A stretch of 64,000 bases of DNA. Origin: Bosea sp. Tri-49 (GTDB lineage: Bacteria; Pseudomonadota; Alphaproteobacteria; Rhizobiales; Beijerinckiaceae). Made by a program: the position numbers and the translations under genes. The DNA is taken from assembly GCF_003952665.1 (NCBI RefSeq), contig NZ_CP017946.1, forward strand, positions 5,475,001 to 5,539,000, given 5' to 3'. The notes beneath the pieces were generated by a model. That model saw only the letters and a program-made list of their open reading frames with translations. It did not search any database and had not been told where the DNA came from. Of this stretch, positions 33,286 through 41,602 are shown in pieces. Numbering within the stretch: position 1 is the first letter of the stretch; the number at the start of each line of letters is the position of its first letter.

Positions 33286-36200
33286 ATGGCTGATCACTCA
33301 TCGACCAGCCCGCTCTCCGACTATGCGCTGGGCGACCGCTACACCAGAACCAACGGCCGCGTTTTCCTGACCGGTACGCAGGCGCTGGTGCGGGTCGCGC
33401 TCGATCAGGCCCGGCGCGATCGTGCTAACGGCCTCGATACCGCCGGCTTCATCTCCGGCTATCGTGGCTCGCCGCTCGGCGGCGTCGATCTCGAACTCTG
33501 GCGCGCCAAGGATCTGGTGCGGCAGCACGGCATCGAGTTCCTGCCGGCGGTCAACGAGGATCTGGCTGCGACGGCCGTGCTCGGCTCGCAGCAGGTCGAG
33601 ACCAATCCGGACCGGACGGTGCAGGGTGTCTTCGGCCTCTGGTACGGCAAGGGCCCGGGCGTCGACCGCGCCGGCGATGCGCTGAAGCACGGCAACGCCT
33701 ATGGCTCCTCGCCGCATGGCGGCGTGCTGGTGGTTGCCGGCGACGATCATGGCTGCGTCTCGTCATCGATGCCGCACCAATCGGACGTCGCCTTCATGGC
33801 CTGGTTCATGCCGACGCTGAACCCGGCCTCGGTCGGCGAATACCTCGCCTTCGGTGAATACGGCTACGCACTGTCGCGCTATTCCGGCATGTGGGTCGGC
33901 TTCAAGGCGATCTCGGAAACGGTCGAGAGCGGCCAGTCGGTTGAATTGCCGGCGCCGCGCCAGTTCAGGGAACCCGACTACACGCCGCCGGTCACCGGGC
34001 TGCACTATCGCTGGCCGGATCTGCCGGGGCCGCAGATCGAGGAGCGCATGGAGGCCAAGAAGATGGCCGTCTTCGCCTTCGCCGAGGCGAATCCGATCGA
34101 CCGGCGCATCTACGACATTCCCGATGCCTCCTTCGGCATCGTCACCACCGGCAAGGCGCATCTCGACCTGATGGAGGCGCTGCGTCTGCTCGGTCTCGAC
34201 GAGGCGGCCTGCCGCAGCCACGGCATCGACATCTACAAGGTCGGCATGGTCTGGCCGCTGGCCCGCCGCTCCGCGCTGGAGTTCGTGCGCGGCAAGGCGG
34301 AGATCCTCGTCGTCGAGGAGAAGCGCGGCATCATCGAGAGCCAGCTCAAGGAGTATTTCTACGACTATCCCGGCCACAAGCCGCATTCCATGGTCGGCAA
34401 GCGCGACGAGGACGGCAATCGCCTGATCTCATGGATCGGCGAGCTCTCGCCGCGCCTGCTGGCGCCGATCGTGGCGAAGCGGCTGGACGCGCTGTTTCCC
34501 GATCTGCGCCTGGCCGAGCGTGCTGCGGCGCTGAACCCCGAGTCAGGGCGGCTCATCCAGGTGCCGGGCGCGACCCGCACGCCCTATTTCTGCTCCGGCT
34601 GTCCGCACAACTCTTCGACCAAGGTGCCGGAGGGCTCGAAGGCGCTGGCCGGCATCGGCTGCCATTTCATGGCGAGCTGGATGGACCGCGAGACGACGTC
34701 ACTGATCCAGATGGGCGGCGAGGGCGTCAACTGGGCGGCCTCCTCCCTGTTCACCGGCAGGGGCCACATCTTCCAGAACCTGGGGGAGGGCACCTATTAC
34801 CATTCCGGCTCGATGGCGATCCGCCAGGCGATCGCCGCCAAGGCCAACATCACCTACAAGATCCTGTACAACGACGCCGTCGCCATGACCGGCGGCCAGC
34901 CGGTCGACGGGCCGATCAGCGTGCACGCGATCGCGCAGGAGGTGCGGGCCGAGGGCGTCGAGCGTATCGCGCTGGTCTCGGATCAGCCGGAGAAATTCGC
35001 GCCGGCTGGCCTGCCGCATGGCGTCACCATCCACCACCGTCGCGAGCTCGACGCGGTCCAGCGCGAATTGCGCGAGATCAAGGGCGTCTCGGTGCTGATC
35101 TATGAGCAGGCCTGTGCCACCGAGAAGCGCCGCCGGCGCAAGCGTGGCACGATGGAGGACCCGCAGCGCTTCGCCTACATCAACGATCTCGTCTGCGAGG
35201 GCTGCGGCGATTGCTCGGTGGCCTCGAATTGCCTCAGCGTCGAGCCGAAGGAGACGCCGTTCGGCCGCAAGCGGCAGATCAACCTCTCCAACTGCAACAA
35301 GGACTTTTCCTGCCTTGACGGTTTCTGCCCGAGCTTTGTGACGGTGGAAGGCGCCACCCGCCGGAAGCGGCAGGGAAGCGGGGACGACTTTGTCGGCCGG
35401 GCCCGGGCGTTGCCGAATCCTGCTCTGCCAGCACTCGACCGGCCTTACGACCTGCTCGTCACCGGGGTCGGCGGCACCGGCGTCGTCACGGTCGGCGCAT
35501 TGATCGCCATGGCAGCCCATCTCGAAGGCAAGGGCAGCTCCGTCCTCGACTTTACCGGCTTCGCCCAGAAGTTCGGGCCGGTGCTGTCCTTCCTGCGGCT
35601 TGCCGCAACGCCCGAGGCGGTCAATCAGGTTCGCATCGACAACGGTTCGACCGATGCGCTGATCGGCTGCGACATCGTCGTATCGTCCTCGCCCAAGGCC
35701 TCCGCCACCTATCGGGCCGGCATGCGCGCGCTGGTCAACATGGCCGAGATGCCGACGGGCGACATCGTGCGCCTGCGCGATGCCGACCTCGCGACGCGTC
35801 GCCGGCTGAAGGAAATCGAACGCGTGGCCGGCGCCGGGAATGTCCGTGCCATCGACGCCAATGCGCTGGCCGAGAACCTGTTCGGCGACGCCGTCTTCGC
35901 CAACATCGTCATGCTCGGCCATGCCTGGCAGCAGGGGCTGGTTCCCGTCGGGCTGGAGGCCCTGCACCGCGCCATCGAACTCAATGGCGTGGCGGTCGAG
36001 CGCAACCGGCAGGCTTTCGCTGCCGGGCGGCTTGCGGCCGCCGATCCCGCAGCCTTCGCGCCGGCCCCGGCCGCCTTCGAGACGGAGAGCCTGGAAGAGA
36101 TGATCGCCCGCCGCGAGCGCTTCCTGGTGGATTATCAGGATGCGGCTTGGGCGCGGCGTTACCGGGCTGGTGTCGACAAGGTCCGAGCGGCGGAAAAACT

Positions 36201-36735
36201 GTTCGACTCTGAGGTGCTCACCGACGCGGTCGCCCGCTCGCTGTTCAAGCTGATGTCCTACAAGGACGAATACGAGGTTGCGCGCCTGCATATGGGCACC
36301 GGCTTCCTCGATGAGCTGAAGCGGAGCTTCGATGGCGACTTCAAGGTCAACTACCACTTTGCTCCGCCCTTCCTCGGCGGAGATAAAGATGCGCGCGGGC
36401 GGCCGCTGAAGCGCAGCTTCGGTCAGTGGATCCAGACGCCGCTGCGGCTGATGGCCAGGCTCAAGGGCCTGCGCGGCACGGCCTTCGACCCCTTCGGCTA
36501 CACTGCCGAGCGGAAGATGGAGCGTGCGCTGATCGGTTGGTACGAAGGTCTCATCGACGACATCGTGGCGCGGTTGCCCGTACAGGCTCCGGACGCGCTG
36601 GTCGCACTCGCCAAGGCGCCGATGGACATCCGTGGCTACGGCCCGGTGAAGGAGGCAGCCGTCTCGCAGGCCAAGGCGACGGTGGAGAAGCTGCTGAAGG
36701 AGGCCGCGGTGACGGCGACGAAGGAAGCAGCCTGA
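33286..36735 (+). CDS. indolepyruvate (arylpyruvate):ferredoxin oxidoreductase, fused alpha-gamma polypeptide
   Basis: 1149 aa fused enzyme that oxidatively decarboxylates arylpyruvates to aryl-acetyl-CoA with ferredoxin. N-terminal pyrimidine domain (TAGFISGYRGSPLGGVD), ThDP-binding central part (CSGCPHNSSTKVPEGSKALA near residues 430-455; GGEGVNWAASSLF), and a cysteine-rich cluster region near residues 632-685 (CEGCGDCSVASNC, then CNKDFSCLDGFCP). The gamma domain from about residue 723 contains VTGVGGTGVVTVGALIAMAA and FTGFAQKFGPVLSFLRLA. GGGAGG precedes ATG 33286. Located inside the paa region, it would feed phenylacetyl-CoA from phenylpyruvate, or indoleacetyl-CoA from indolepyruvate. The full length matches the proteobacterial fused form. 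Confidence 0.93.
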   Translation: MADHSSTSPLSDYALGDRYTRTNGRVFLTGTQALVRVALDQARRDRANGLDTAGFISGYRGSPLGGVDLELWRAKDLVRQHGIEFLPAVNEDLAATAVLGSQQVETNPDRTVQGVFGLWYGKGPGVDRAGDALKHGNAYGSSPHGGVLVVAGDDHGCVSSSMPHQSDVAFMAWFMPTLNPASVGEYLAFGEYGYALSRYSGMWVGFKAISETVESGQSVELPAPRQFREPDYTPPVTGLHYRWPDLPGPQIEERMEAKKMAVFAFAEANPIDRRIYDIPDASFGIVTTGKAHLDLMEALRLLGLDEAACRSHGIDIYKVGMVWPLARRSALEFVRGKAEILVVEEKRGIIESQLKEYFYDYPGHKPHSMVGKRDEDGNRLISWIGELSPRLLAPIVAKRLDALFPDLRLAERAAALNPESGRLIQVPGATRTPYFCSGCPHNSSTKVPEGSKALAGIGCHFMASWMDRETTSLIQMGGEGVNWAASSLFTGRGHIFQNLGEGTYYHSGSMAIRQAIAAKANITYKILYNDAVAMTGGQPVDGPISVHAIAQEVRAEGVERIALVSDQPEKFAPAGLPHGVTIHHRRELDAVQRELREIKGVSVLIYEQACATEKRRRRKRGTMEDPQRFAYINDLVCEGCGDCSVASNCLSVEPKETPFGRKRQINLSNCNKDFSCLDGFCPSFVTVEGATRRKRQGSGDDFVGRARALPNPALPALDRPYDLLVTGVGGTGVVTVGALIAMAAHLEGKGSSVLDFTGFAQKFGPVLSFLRLAATPEAVNQVRIDNGSTDALIGCDIVVSSSPKASATYRAGMRALVNMAEMPTGDIVRLRDADLATRRRLKEIERVAGAGNVRAIDANALAENLFGDAVFANIVMLGHAWQQGLVPVGLEALHRAIELNGVAVERNRQAFAAGRLAAADPAAFAPAPAAFETESLEEMIARRERFLVDYQDAAWARRYRAGVDKVRAAEKLFDSEVLTDAVARSLFKLMSYKDEYEVARLHMGTGFLDELKRSFDGDFKVNYHFAPPFLGGDKDARGRPLKRSFGQWIQTPLRLMARLKGLRGTAFDPFGYTAERKMERALIGWYEGLIDDIVARLPVQAPDALVALAKAPMDIRGYGPVKEAAVSQAKATVEKLLKEAAVTATKEAA

Positions 36736-36751
36736 CCGGCGCTTTCGCGAT

Positions 36752-36779
36752 CGGCGCGATGGCCTATTTTATCGCGCCG
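36752..36779. terminator. stem-loop at the convergent end of iorAB-type and paaR genes
   Basis: 9-bp arms CGGCGCGAT / ATCGCGCCG around a 10-nt loop, 16 nt after the oxidoreductase stop. The right arm lies in the last codons of paaR. It probably terminates or protects one or both convergent transcripts; there is no T-run after the stem, so confidence is moderate. Confidence 0.5.
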
Positions 36780-37360
36780 GCGCCGTCCAAGAACAGCGCG
36801 GTGACCATGTCGGCATAACCCTCGCGGCTGAGCGCGCCGCTCGGCCGGAACCATGTGTAGACCCAGTTCAGGATGCCGAAGAGCGACATGGTGATGGGCG
36901 TCACCCCGGCGCGGCTCTGCGCCAGTGCCGGGTTGATATCGGTCAGAACGTCCGAGAACGCCTTGACGATGCGGCGCTCCATCTCCCTCAGCTCCAACCT
37001 CTGTGCCTCGGTGAGCGAGCCCGTGCCGTTGAGCAGCACCTGGTGGAAGTTCGCGGCGGTACGGTAATTCTCGAGCACGCCACCAATCAGATGGCGCAGC
37101 CGTGCCCGAGGCTCGAGATCGGGTCGGTCGGCCTCGATGATCGCCGCCTCGAGCTCGATCAGATGGGTGCGGCCGATATCGAAGATCAGCAGGTCCTTGC
37201 TCGGGTAATAATGGTAGAGCAGCGCCTTGGAGACGTTGTTCTCCTGGGCGATCTGCGCCATCGAGGCGCGCTCCATGCCGAGCGTGGCGAAGACGGCCGC
37301 GGCGCTGTCGAGAATGCTGCGCCGCTTATCGTCGAAATCTGCAGCCCTCGTCCGGGCCAT
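36764..37360 (-). CDS. paaR: TetR-family phenylacetyl-CoA-responsive repressor
   Basis: 198 aa TetR regulator. HTH at residues about 13-58: RRSILDSAAAVFATLGMERA, MAQIAQENNVSKALLYHYYP and SKDLLIFDI. The helical ligand domain carries YRTAANFHQVLLNGTGSLTEAQR and LFGILNWVYTWFRPSGALSREGYADM, features common to FadR/PaaR-type acyl-CoA sensors. It lies 6 bp behind paaK in the minus-strand operon paaG-I-K-R. The two ACCGACCGGTCGGT-like palindromes before paaJ and paaG are its likely operators, so it should repress both arms and itself until phenylacetyl-CoA accumulates. Confidence 0.9.
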   Translation of the reverse strand: MARTRAADFDDKRRSILDSAAAVFATLGMERASMAQIAQENNVSKALLYHYYPSKDLLIFDIGRTHLIELEAAIIEADRPDLEPRARLRHLIGGVLENYRTAANFHQVLLNGTGSLTEAQRLELREMERRIVKAFSDVLTDINPALAQSRAGVTPITMSLFGILNWVYTWFRPSGALSREGYADMVTALFLDGAGAIK

Positions 37361-37366
37361 CGCCTG

Positions 37367-38677
37367 CTACCCTTTCGGCCTGTTGTCGACGACGCGTCTA
37401 GCCTTTCCGGCCGAACGCTCGACCGAATCAGGATCGCCCACCATCACCTTGGTACTGACTCCCACCACGCTTTTGATGTGGTGTGCAAGTTCCCTGCCGG
37501 ATGCGGTGCGTGCCGCCTCGTCAGCGGCATGTGGCATGGCCTCGACATGCACGATCATGTCGTCCATGCGGCCAGAACGCACGAGTTCGATCTGGAAATG
37601 CGGGGCCAAACCGCTGCATTTCAGGAGCTGCTCCTCGATCTGCGTCGGGAAGATGTTGACGCCGCGCAAGATCATCATGTCGTCGCAGCGGCCGGTGATC
37701 TTCTCGATCCGGCGCATGGCGCGCGCAGTGCCGGGCAGAAGCCGGGTCAGGTCGCGCGTGCGGTAGCGGATGATCGGCAGCGCCTCCTTGGTCAGGGAGG
37801 TGAAGACCAGCTCGCCCATCTCGCCGTCGGGCAGGACCGCGCCGGTCTCGGGATCGATGATCTCCGGGTAGAAATGGTCCTCCCAGACATGCAGACCGTC
37901 CTTGGTCTCGACGCATTCGCTGGCGACGCCCGGGCCGATCACCTCGGACAGGCCGTAGATGTCGACGGCGTGCATGTCGAAATCCTGCTGGATCTCCTCG
38001 CGCATCGCATTGGTCCAGGGCTCGGCGCCGAAGATGCCGACCACCAGCGAGGAGCTGCGCGGGTCGATGCCCTGGCGGCGGAACTCGTCGAGGATCGACA
38101 GCATGTAAGACGGCGTCACCATGATGATGCGCGGCTTGAAGTCCTGGATCAGGCAGACCTGGCGCTCGGTCATGCCGCCCGAGATCGGAACCACCGTGCA
38201 GCCGAGCTTCTCGGCGCCGTAATGGGCGCCGAGGCCGCCGGTGAACAAGCCATAGCCATAGGCGATATGGCAGATGTCGCCGGCGCGGCCGCCCGCCGCC
38301 CGGATCGAGCGCGCGACGCAGGTCGCCCACATCTCGATGTCGTTTTGCGTATAGCCGACGACCGTCGGCTTGCCGGTGGTGCCGGAGGAAGCGTGGATGC
38401 GGGTTATTCTTTCGCGCGGCACCGCGAACATGCCGAACGGATAGGTGTCGCGCAGGTCCTGCTTCACCGTGAACGGGAATTTCGACAGGTCCGACAGCGT
38501 CTTCAGGTCACCTGGATGCACGCCGGCCTTGTCGAACTGCGTCCGATAATGCGCCGAGTTCCGATAGGCGTGATGGAGTGTCGCCTTCAACCGTGTCAGC
38601 TGGAGCGCCGAAATCTCGTCGCGCGAGGCCGTTTCGATGGGGTCGAGATCGCCCGGACGGGGCGAAAGGTCGTCCAT
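37367..38677 (-). CDS. paaK: phenylacetate-CoA ligase
   Basis: 436 aa AMP-forming ligase that activates phenylacetate with ATP and CoA. P-loop ASSGTTGKPTVVGYTQND; A5-type VDIYGLSEVIGPGVASEC; ETGAVLPDGEMGELVFTSLT; hinge and C-domain KITGRCDDMMILRGVNIFPTQIEEQL. Length and motifs fit PaaK closely. I start at ATG 38677 (MDDLSPRPG), with AGGAAAC upstream; a longer frame lacks conservation. Third gene of the paaG-I-K-R operon, 37 bp after paaI. Confidence 0.96.
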   Translation of the reverse strand: MDDLSPRPGDLDPIETASRDEISALQLTRLKATLHHAYRNSAHYRTQFDKAGVHPGDLKTLSDLSKFPFTVKQDLRDTYPFGMFAVPRERITRIHASSGTTGKPTVVGYTQNDIEMWATCVARSIRAAGGRAGDICHIAYGYGLFTGGLGAHYGAEKLGCTVVPISGGMTERQVCLIQDFKPRIIMVTPSYMLSILDEFRRQGIDPRSSSLVVGIFGAEPWTNAMREEIQQDFDMHAVDIYGLSEVIGPGVASECVETKDGLHVWEDHFYPEIIDPETGAVLPDGEMGELVFTSLTKEALPIIRYRTRDLTRLLPGTARAMRRIEKITGRCDDMMILRGVNIFPTQIEEQLLKCSGLAPHFQIELVRSGRMDDMIVHVEAMPHAADEAARTASGRELAHHIKSVVGVSTKVMVGDPDSVERSAGKARRVVDNRPKG

Positions 38678-38714
38678 GGGTTTCCTCCGCTTTGTCTTGT
38701 TTCGGCCGGAACGC

Positions 38715-39161
38715 TCAGCCCGGCGCGGGTATCGGCGTGCCCTTGACGGTGCGGGAGTGGCCGCGGAACTCCGCGACATGCTCGCCGTTCTGGTTCGTCA
38801 CCTTGATGTCGTAGATGCCGCCACGCCCAATGCGCGAGACCTCGCTGGCGCTGGCGGTCAGCCGGTCGCCTTCGAAAGCCGGGCGCAGGAAGGTCACCGA
38901 GCAATGCTGCGCCACGGTGTTCTGGTTGTAGCTGTTGCAGGCGAAGGCGAAGGCCGAATCCGCCAAAGTGAAGATATAGCCGCCATGACAGGTCTTGTGG
39001 CCGTTCGTCATGGCCGCCGTGACGGTCATCGACAGTCGCGCCTCGCCCGGACCGACCGCATCCAGGCTCATGCCGAGGCTGCGGGAGGCGAGGTCCTTCT
39101 CCCACATCGCCTGCGCTGAAGCGCGGGCGACGGCGACCGGATCGGAAAAATCGGGGCTCAT
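38715..39161 (-). CDS. paaI: hydroxyphenylacetyl-CoA thioesterase PaaI
   Basis: 148 aa hot-dog fold thioesterase. Family features: SLDAVGPGEARLSMTVTAAM, NGHKTCHGGYIFTLADSAFA (with the catalytic HGG..F.LAD-type helix), SYNQNTVAQHCSVTFLRPAF, and GEHVAEFRGHSRTVKG. It is thought to free CoA from dead-end ring-hydroxylated or oxepin-type CoA esters, a rescue role in the phenylacetate pathway. It overlaps the paaG stop by four bases (ATGA) and is followed by paaK. Confidence 0.94.
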   Translation of the reverse strand: MSPDFSDPVAVARASAQAMWEKDLASRSLGMSLDAVGPGEARLSMTVTAAMTNGHKTCHGGYIFTLADSAFAFACNSYNQNTVAQHCSVTFLRPAFEGDRLTASASEVSRIGRGGIYDIKVTNQNGEHVAEFRGHSRTVKGTPIPAPG

Positions 39162-39943
39162 CGTCCGGTGAACTCAGGCTGGCGCTTGTCGAGGAAGGCC
39201 AGCACGCCTTCGGCATAGTCGGCGCTGCGCCCGGCCTGCCGCTGCATATCGCGTTCGAGATCGAGCTGCTGGTCGAGCGTATTGCCGGCCGAGGCCTGAA
39301 TGGCCTGCTTGATCAGGCCGAGCCCGAAGGTCGGGCCAGCCGCGAGCTTCTTGCCGAGCGCTTCGGCCTCGGTCATCAGCTCGGTGTCGTCGACGACGCG
39401 CCAGATCAGGCCCCAAGCCGCGGCAGTCTCCGCCGTGAGCGGTTCCGCCGTCAGGGCGAGCGCCTTGGCGCGAGCCTCGCCGAGCAACTGCGCGAGGCTC
39501 CATGTGCCGCCCGAATCGGGAACCAGCCCGATCTTGGAGAAGGCCTGGATGAACTTCGCCGAGCGGGCAGCCAAAACGATATCGCAGGCGATCGCGATAT
39601 TGGCGCCGGCGCCGGCAGCGACGCCGTTGACCGCGCAGACGATCGGCTTGTCGAGGCTGCGGATCAGCCGGATGAGCGGATTGTAGAAGGTCTCGATCGT
39701 GCGGCCGAGATCCGGCGAGGTTTCCTTGCGCGGGTCGCGATCGCCGAGGTCCTGGCCGGCGCAGAAGCCGCGACCGGCGCCCGTCAGCAGGACAGCACGG
39801 ATCTCGCTCTCGTCGTGCGCGCGCTGGAAGCCGGCGCGCAGGGCCAGATGCATCTCTTCGTTGAAGGAATTGAGCTTGTCCGGACGATTGAGCGTCAGCC
39901 TGAGCAGGCCGTCGGCGAGCGCCACCTTGACCGTATCGGACAT
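39158..39943 (-). CDS. paaG: ring 1,2-epoxyphenylacetyl-CoA isomerase (oxepin-CoA forming)
   Basis: 261 aa crotonase-fold enzyme. GAGRGFCAGQDLGDRD and NGVAAGAGANIAIACDIVLA form the oxyanion hole region; GLVPDSGGTWSLAQLLGEARAKAL carries the catalytic Asp (PDSGG). The C-terminus PTFGLGLIKQAIQASAGNTL and RSADYAEGVLAFL then KRQPEFTGR is diagnostic of PaaG. It turns the ring epoxide into oxepin-CoA. I start at ATG 39943 (MSDTVK; GGAGGAAAGCAG upstream). First gene of the minus-strand paaG-I-K-R operon, under a PaaR-type palindrome 60 bp upstream. Confidence 0.95.
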   Translation of the reverse strand: MSDTVKVALADGLLRLTLNRPDKLNSFNEEMHLALRAGFQRAHDESEIRAVLLTGAGRGFCAGQDLGDRDPRKETSPDLGRTIETFYNPLIRLIRSLDKPIVCAVNGVAAGAGANIAIACDIVLAARSAKFIQAFSKIGLVPDSGGTWSLAQLLGEARAKALALTAEPLTAETAAAWGLIWRVVDDTELMTEAEALGKKLAAGPTFGLGLIKQAIQASAGNTLDQQLDLERDMQRQAGRSADYAEGVLAFLDKRQPEFTGR

Positions 39944-40003
39944 CTGCTTTCCTCCCATGCAGTCGCGGCCTTGAGCCGTCGCTTCAAAAAATCCCTTGCA
40001 TAG

Positions 40004-40017
40004 TCCGAACGGTCGGT
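40004..40017. promoter_or_regulatory. PaaR-type operator between paaG and the ABC binding-protein gene
   Basis: TCCGAACGGTCGGT matches the perfect palindrome before paaJ at 12 of 14 positions and keeps the GGTCGGT half intact. It lies 60 bp upstream of paaG (minus) and 162 bp upstream of the ABC binding-protein gene (plus), in an AT-rich patch followed by TTATTAAT. It can control paaG-I-K-R and perhaps also the divergent transporter. Confidence 0.8.
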
Positions 40018-40179
40018 CAATTATTAATCCAACCAAGGCGCGAGTTGGTCTCAGGTGAAGGTTGCAAACCTGCCCCAAGGCTCAACCAAGCGCCATGCGG
40101 GAACGACGACGACCGCGCTCTGAGCGTTCAGCCGCGCGACGACGAACGACATAAAAATACGTGGCACCGGGAGGAAACG

Positions 40180-41316
40180 ATGAAGTTCAAAGTCTTCGGC
40201 AGCGCGCTCGCGCTGACGCTCGGCCTCGCTGGCCCGGCCTTCGCCGACATCAAGATCGGCGCCTCGGTCTCCGAGACGGGGCCGGCCTCGTCGCTCGGAG
40301 ATCCCGAAGCCAAGACACTCAAGTTGCTGGTCGACGAGATCAATGCCGCCGGCGGCGTGCTCGGCCAGAAGATCAAGCTCTTCCTCTATGACGACGGCGG
40401 CGACCCGAACAAGGCGCGCACCTTCGCCACCCGCCTGGTCGAGGACGACGAGGTCGTCGCCATCGTCGGCGGCTCGACCACCGGCACCACCATGTCGATC
40501 ATTTCGGTGGTCGAGAACGCCAAGATCCCGTTCATCTCGCTGGCAGGCGCGATTGAGATCATCGATCCGGTCAAGCCCTTCGTCTTCAAGACGCCGCATA
40601 CCGACCGGATGGCCTGCCGCAAGATCTTCGAGGACATGAAGGCCAAGGCCTTCACCAAGATCGCGCTGATCTCCGGCTCCGACGGCTTCGGCGCCTCGAT
40701 GCGCAAGCAGTGCCTGCAGGTCATCGGCGAGTTCGGCATCACCGTGCTCGCCGAGGAGACTTACGGCCCGAACGACGCCGACATGACCCCGCAGCTCACC
40801 AATATCCGCTCGAAGGGCGAGGTGCAGGCGATCCTCAATCCCGGCTTCGGCCAGGGGCCCGCGATCGTTACCCGCAATTACGGCCAGCTCGGCATCAAGA
40901 CGCCGCTCTACCAGTCGCATGGTGTCGCCTCGAAGAGCTTCATCGACCTCGCCGGCCCGGCTTCCGAAGGCGTGCGCCTGCCCGGCACTGCCGTCCTCGT
41001 CGCCAACCTCCTGCCAGCGAACGACCCGCAGAAGGCAGTCGTCGGCGCCTACACGAGCGCCTATCAGGCGAAGTTCAATCAGCCCGCGTCCACTTTCGGC
41101 GGCTATGCGCATGACGGCCTGCGGCTCCTGGTCGATGCGATCAAGCGCGCCGGCAAGGCCGAGCCGAAGGCGATCCGTGACGCGCTGGAGAACACCAAGG
41201 GTTTCGTCGGCGTCACCGGCACCTTCAACATGGCGGCGGGCGATCATCTCGGCCTCGACCTCACCGCGTTCCGCATGCTCGAGATCAAGGGCGGCAACTG
41301 GGCGCTGGTGCAGTAG
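40180..41316 (+). CDS. branched-chain amino-acid-type ABC transporter substrate-binding protein (paa-linked)
   Basis: 378 aa periplasmic receptor. Signal peptide of about 22 residues (MKFKVFGSALALTLGLAGPA, cleavage after FA). Family pattern DIKIGASVSETGPASSLGDP, EINAAGGVLGQKIKLFLYDD, VGGSTTGTTMSIISVVENAK. GGGAGGAAACG precedes ATG 40180. Start of a five-gene importer (receptor, then LivH, M, G, F). Because it is divergent from paaG across a PaaR site, phenylacetate, a related aromatic acid or an aromatic amino acid is a sensible ligand guess (inference). Confidence 0.92.
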   Translation: MKFKVFGSALALTLGLAGPAFADIKIGASVSETGPASSLGDPEAKTLKLLVDEINAAGGVLGQKIKLFLYDDGGDPNKARTFATRLVEDDEVVAIVGGSTTGTTMSIISVVENAKIPFISLAGAIEIIDPVKPFVFKTPHTDRMACRKIFEDMKAKAFTKIALISGSDGFGASMRKQCLQVIGEFGITVLAEETYGPNDADMTPQLTNIRSKGEVQAILNPGFGQGPAIVTRNYGQLGIKTPLYQSHGVASKSFIDLAGPASEGVRLPGTAVLVANLLPANDPQKAVVGAYTSAYQAKFNQPASTFGGYAHDGLRLLVDAIKRAGKAEPKAIRDALENTKGFVGVTGTFNMAAGDHLGLDLTAFRMLEIKGGNWALVQ

Positions 41317-41363
41317 GGCCGCAAAAGGCCTTCGAGCGGTGACTTGCGGAGTATCCGCGGGAT

Positions 41364-41387
41364 CCCCTCTCCCGGATGGGAGAGGGG
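41364..41387. repeat. inverted-repeat element, copy 1 (REP-like hairpin)
   Basis: Perfect 10-bp stem CCCCTCTCCC / GGGAGAGGGG with loop GGAT, followed by TAGGGGTGAGGG. Hairpins of this sequence type (ccctctccc...gggagaggg...ggtgaggg) are dispersed intergenic repeats in many Hyphomicrobiales genomes. It lies 48 nt behind the ABC binding-protein stop; a second, inverted copy is at 41470-41493. Confidence 0.8.
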
Positions 41388-41469
41388 TAGGGGTGAGGGA
41401 CCGCCGCTGATTGCCAGGGCGAGGCGGTGCCGTTGCGCCATCCGCGGCTAGGGCGGGCCCTCATCCCTG

Positions 41470-41493
41470 CCCTTCTCCCACACGGGAGAAGGG
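41470..41493. repeat. inverted-repeat element, copy 2 (opposite orientation)
   Basis: Perfect 10-bp stem CCCTTCTCCC / GGGAGAAGGG with loop ACAC, preceded by CCCTCATCCCTG, which mirrors the tail of copy 1. The pair therefore forms a large inverted repeat (about 41364-41493) filling the 286-bp gap between the binding-protein and LivH genes. It may reduce read-through into the permease genes. Confidence 0.8.
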
Positions 41494-41602
41494 TCCCCGC
41501 GCCCGACATCTCCGTCTCCGCATGCTTGAGGGCGGTTGGTCTAACGAGAAAGAGACTACCATCGGTCGGCAGCCGGGAACGGCGAGCCACGGGGAGCATA
41601 GA

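Noticed and set aside
34699..36357. Long minus-strand open frame (552 codons) inside the indolepyruvate oxidoreductase gene.
   Set aside because: Antisense shadow of a gene with clear domains; low-complexity Asp/Arg/Gly composition and no ribosome site or family pattern.
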